Assembly: GCA_028820215.1 (NCBI GenBank)
Contig: JAPPKD010000142.1
Coordinates: forward strand, 1 to 24,062
DNA length: 24,062 nucleotides
Direction: 5' to 3'
DNA from: Spirochaetaceae bacterium
Lineage (GTDB): Bacteria > Spirochaetota > Spirochaetia > SZUA-6 > Bin103
Position numbers and translations under genes: made by a program. The notes under the pieces were generated by a model, which did no database searches, had not been told where the DNA came from, and was given only the letters and a program-made list of their open reading frames with translations. Of the stretch, positions 21,585 to 24,062 are shown piece by piece; the stretch's first letter is position 1; every line of letters starts with the position of its first letter.

Positions 21585-22379
21585 GTGAAGCTCTACATCG
21601 CGGTCGACACCGAGGGCGAGGCGTGCATCACGCGGGAGTCCTCCGACACCGCCGCCTACGGGACGTTCCAGGCCGACTACCTGCGCACGGTCGCCACGCG
21701 CGAGGCGGCGGCGGCGGTCGAGGGCGCCCGCGAAGCCGGGGCCGATGACATCGTCGTGCACGACAGCGGGTTCATCCGCGGCGTCACCCCCATCGGCATG
21801 GTCCTGCGCTACGACGATCTGCCGCGCGGCATCCGCATCGCGCTGGGACGCGCGTTCATGAAGGACGTCGCAGCCGAGGGGTTCGACGCCGCCTTCCTGC
21901 TCGGCCATCACGCGATGGCGGACACGCCCGGCGGCGTGATGGCGCACACGTTCAGCCCGGTCACCATCAAGGGCATGGCCCTGAACGGCACGCCGATCGG
22001 GGAGATCGGCATCGAGGCGCTGCAGCTCGGCGCGCTCGGCATCCCGGTGGTGCTGGTCACGGCGGATGAAGCGGGTTGCCGGGAGGCGCGCGACCTGCTC
22101 GGCGACGTCGAGCAGGCCGCCGTGAAGCGGGGGCTGGGGCTGCACGCCGCGGTGTCGCTGCATCCCGACGACGCGTGCGACCTGATCCGGCGCAAGGCCA
22201 AACGCGCGGTCGAGCGGCAGGGCGAGATCGCTCCGTTCCGCATGGACGGCCCGTTCGAGCTGCTCATCGAGTGCTTCACGGCCGATCAGGCGCGCACGTG
22301 GGCGGTGAAGCTCGGCGGCGAACCGGCGGGCGCGACCGGCTGCCTGGTGCGCGCGGACTCGCCGCTCGACATCTGGTAG
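21585..22379 (+). CDS. M55-family D-aminopeptidase-like protein (DppA type)
   Basis: A 264-residue protein of the M55 zinc peptidase family. It begins MKLYIAVDTEGEACI, giving the zinc ligands Asp8 and Glu10. It continues with LGHHAMADTPGG (His109), MAHTFS (His121) and NGTPIGEIGI (Glu140), the other active-site blocks of DppA. The block that in DppA reads DSH (zinc-ligand His60) reads DSG here (Gly62), so one expected ligand is missing, although His59 lies nearby. DppA releases D-amino acids from short peptides, and in Bacillus its gene heads the dipeptide-transport operon; here a dipeptide-type importer lies 6 kb away. The start is GTG at 21585 with a weak ribosome site. TGGTAGAAC ends six bases before the GTG, as in leaderless promoters. 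The gene converges with the next one, with a 20-base gap. Confidence 0.85.
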   Translation: MKLYIAVDTEGEACITRESSDTAAYGTFQADYLRTVATREAAAAVEGAREAGADDIVVHDSGFIRGVTPIGMVLRYDDLPRGIRIALGRAFMKDVAAEGFDAAFLLGHHAMADTPGGVMAHTFSPVTIKGMALNGTPIGEIGIEALQLGALGIPVVLVTADEAGCREARDLLGDVEQAAVKRGLGLHAAVSLHPDDACDLIRRKAKRAVERQGEIAPFRMDGPFELLIECFTADQARTWAVKLGGEPAGATGCLVRADSPLDIW

Positions 22380-22399
22380 CGGGCGACTGCTCGGTCGGT

Positions 22400-24001
22400 C
22401 TACGGCTGGACCCGGATGTCCAGCTCCTCCAGGTAGGGGACCTCGCTCCGGCCGGTGTCGCTCCGCCAGGTGATTCCCAGCTCGTTGTCGAAGCGGAACA
22501 CGGGGCAGTCGACCAGGTCGATCTCCGCCCACGTCCAGCTCATCTCCGGATCGTGCGCATGGACGGTCCGCTGCACGTGCCGGGTCGCCACGGCGGCGCC
22601 GTTGATGTCGGTGTCGAAGCGGTCGTCGTCAGAACCGTGGATGATCCGAAAGCGGAAGGTGCCGCGCAGCGGGCCGCCGCCGCGACCGTCCGCCATCCGG
22701 AACGGGTAGACCTGCCGCGTGCCGCGCAGGCCTTCGTTGAAGTACAGGGTCGTGCCCTTGAAGGCGCCGTGCATGCTGCGCCCGCTCTCGCGGTACTTGT
22801 AGTTGGCGCCGACGGCCGTCCAGTCATCCTTGTAGATCGGGATGTAGTGGTAGCGCCTTGCGCCCGCCTCGATGCGCTCCGGGTCGTAGACCTCGCGCAT
22901 CCAGCTCAGCATGCGCTCCCACTGGTTGTGGTTGTTCGGCTGGCGGGATCCGTACGGGTTGCAGTTGTTGGGCGTGTTCCAGAAGCCGATCCCCTGTGCG
23001 CCGGCCGTGTAGTAGTTGTACGCCGATCCGCGCGCTTCCTCCGGGGTGTTGAGCATGCTGTGGTAGCCGCGCCACATCGGCGCGGTGCCCTCAGGCCGGT
23101 CGTCCGGCTCCGGCTTGCCCGTCCACGAGCCGCCGATCATGTCGCCCATCATCGCGTACACCTCGCAACCCGTTCCCTGCGCGGGGCCGGCGAACTGCTC
23201 GACGTTCAGCGCCGGCCACGTGCAGTTGTGCTCCGACGGCACGACGTAGTCCAGGTAGCCGCGCCTGATCCAGGCGGTCACGTCGCACCCCAGCAGCAGG
23301 TTCTCGTCGATCGTGCTGGCCACCCGGGCGCCCAGGACCAGCCGGTCGACCCCGCGCTTGCGGGCGGCGTCATCGAGCATCCTGCGGATGGCGCCGACGA
23401 AGCCGGTCATGACCGGCGCCTTCTCCGGCCCGCGGTCGCGCTCGAAGTGCTTAGCCCAGCGCATGAAGTTGAGCTCCAGGCCGTCGACGTCGCGTTCCGT
23501 GGCGAGCTCCCGCATGATCGCCAGGCGGTGCTCCCGAACCTCCGCGTGGCTGTAGTCGAGCGCGACCTCCTTGATGCCGTCGTGCCTCCGGATCGCGTAC
23601 TGCGGGTGCTCGATGCTGAAGATCGGGCAGCCTTCGATCTCCCACAGGTGGTCCTTGTGATGCGTGTCGCTCATGCGGATCTCGGCCAGCACCTTGATGC
23701 CCTTGGCGTGCAGGTTGTCGAGGTATATCTGCAGCAGGTCCGTTCCCTGTTGCAGCAGCACGTCCATCCCGCGGGTGAAGACCGATCGGTCGCCGGGCTC
23801 GAGCCTCTGTCCCATGATCTCGCCGGCATTCGTCCGGTACATGCAGACGTCCGGGCAGGCCGACAGGAGCGCCCAGTAGTCGATCGGGATGCGCTCGGTC
23901 GTCCAGTCCAGGAACCGGCGGACTGTGTCCACCGCGTCCGCCGGCTCCAGCACGGAGAGCACGCTGCAGTCGTCGCTGTACGCGACCTTCATTCGAGCCA
24001 T
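22400..24001 (-). CDS. GHL10-type TIM-barrel glycoside-hydrolase-like protein
   Basis: A 533-residue protein with a TIM-barrel plan typical of the GH10-like hypothetical glycosidases found in Planctomycetota and related bacteria. Visible elements are KVAYSDDCSVL at the N-terminus, GIKVLAEIRMSDTHHKDHLW near 101-120, ALDYSHAEVREHRLAIMREL near 147-166 (a classical linker between the third and fourth strands), and VDGLELNFMRW near 172-182. GYLDYVVPSEHN near 247-258 and GAQGIGFWNTPNN near 331-343 follow. A C-terminal beta domain occupies about 400-533. No signal peptide is seen. The catalytic residues are not established for this group; Glu in LELNF is a candidate. ATG at 24001 or 23992 are both possible, each with a weak ribosome site. 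It is the last gene before the right edge and is transcribed toward the M55 gene. Confidence 0.75.
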   Translation of the reverse strand: MARMKVAYSDDCSVLSVLEPADAVDTVRRFLDWTTERIPIDYWALLSACPDVCMYRTNAGEIMGQRLEPGDRSVFTRGMDVLLQQGTDLLQIYLDNLHAKGIKVLAEIRMSDTHHKDHLWEIEGCPIFSIEHPQYAIRRHDGIKEVALDYSHAEVREHRLAIMRELATERDVDGLELNFMRWAKHFERDRGPEKAPVMTGFVGAIRRMLDDAARKRGVDRLVLGARVASTIDENLLLGCDVTAWIRRGYLDYVVPSEHNCTWPALNVEQFAGPAQGTGCEVYAMMGDMIGGSWTGKPEPDDRPEGTAPMWRGYHSMLNTPEEARGSAYNYYTAGAQGIGFWNTPNNCNPYGSRQPNNHNQWERMLSWMREVYDPERIEAGARRYHYIPIYKDDWTAVGANYKYRESGRSMHGAFKGTTLYFNEGLRGTRQVYPFRMADGRGGGPLRGTFRFRIIHGSDDDRFDTDINGAAVATRHVQRTVHAHDPEMSWTWAEIDLVDCPVFRFDNELGITWRSDTGRSEVPYLEELDIRVQP

Positions 24002-24062
24002 TCTTCAATCGTAACTATTCAGCCGGGGCGGACGGTTTGAGGCAGGTTGGGATCATGGGGCG

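Noticed and set aside
20283..22532. 749-codon minus-strand open frame across the glycosidase and M55 genes
   Set aside because: It spans two real genes and an intergenic gap, has no domain pattern, and mirrors their third-position GC bias.
1..24062. CRISPR arrays, tRNA and rRNA genes, riboswitches
   Set aside because: No regularly spaced short repeats, no tRNA-like cloverleaf with a CCA-type end and no rRNA motif was seen on either strand by reading; a covariance-model scan was not possible here.

Overview
This is a GC-rich bacterial window holding a carbohydrate and sugar-acid catabolic island with accessory, partly decayed DNA on both sides. The host looks diderm: the transporter's binding protein has an ordinary Sec signal without a lipobox. 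The gene families (family-5 solute-binding protein, Gfo/Idh/MocA, PhyH, mandelate-racemase-type and DHDPS-type enzymes, M55, GHL10-type glycosidase) recur in uncultivated marine or host-associated lineages such as Spirochaetota, Planctomycetota or Poribacteria. The phylum cannot be settled from sequence reading alone.

Left flank (1-3030). A frameshifted remnant lies at 3-421, possibly the tail of a defence-type reverse transcriptase. It is followed by a decayed IS256/Mutator transposase with three frameshifts and one stop, whose right inverted repeat is at 1438-1462. That repeat abuts the remnant of a subtilisin-like (S8) protease gene on the minus strand. Next come a broken copy of a GH32 C-terminus (2005-2372, minus) and an intact BrnT/BrnA-like toxin-antitoxin pair (2410-2969).

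Core. A minus-strand run (9363 to 3034) encodes a cytochrome P450, an alpha-L-rhamnosidase-like enzyme, a PhyH dioxygenase and a GH32-family protein, with overlaps or very short gaps. Divergently, 9344-16240 encodes a Gfo/Idh/MocA oxidoreductase and a complete dipeptide/oligosaccharide ABC importer (ATPase, binding protein, two permeases, ATPase), followed by a DUF3224 protein. A perfect 13-bp hairpin separates the binding-protein gene from the permeases. Convergent to this, a two-gene minus operon (18368 to 16246) encodes a DHDPS-type lyase and an enolase-superfamily dehydratase, which together suggest sugar-acid breakdown.

Right flank (18369-24062). A broken copy of the 5' end of a beta-propeller glycosidase gene is followed by a lower-GC gene with its own strong promoter. 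That gene encodes a winged-helix plus TIR-like protein and is split by one frameshift. The intact glycosidase gene (20328-21353), an M55 D-aminopeptidase-like gene and a GHL10-type TIM-barrel gene on the minus strand follow.

Working model (inference): the importer brings in peptides or oligosaccharides; the glycosidases and oxidative enzymes trim them; the oxidoreductase, dehydratase and lyase process released sugars and sugar acids; M55 may trim D-amino-acid peptides. The most notable pattern is that both defence or toxin cassettes lie between a truncated and an intact copy of the same carbohydrate gene, once at each end of the island.
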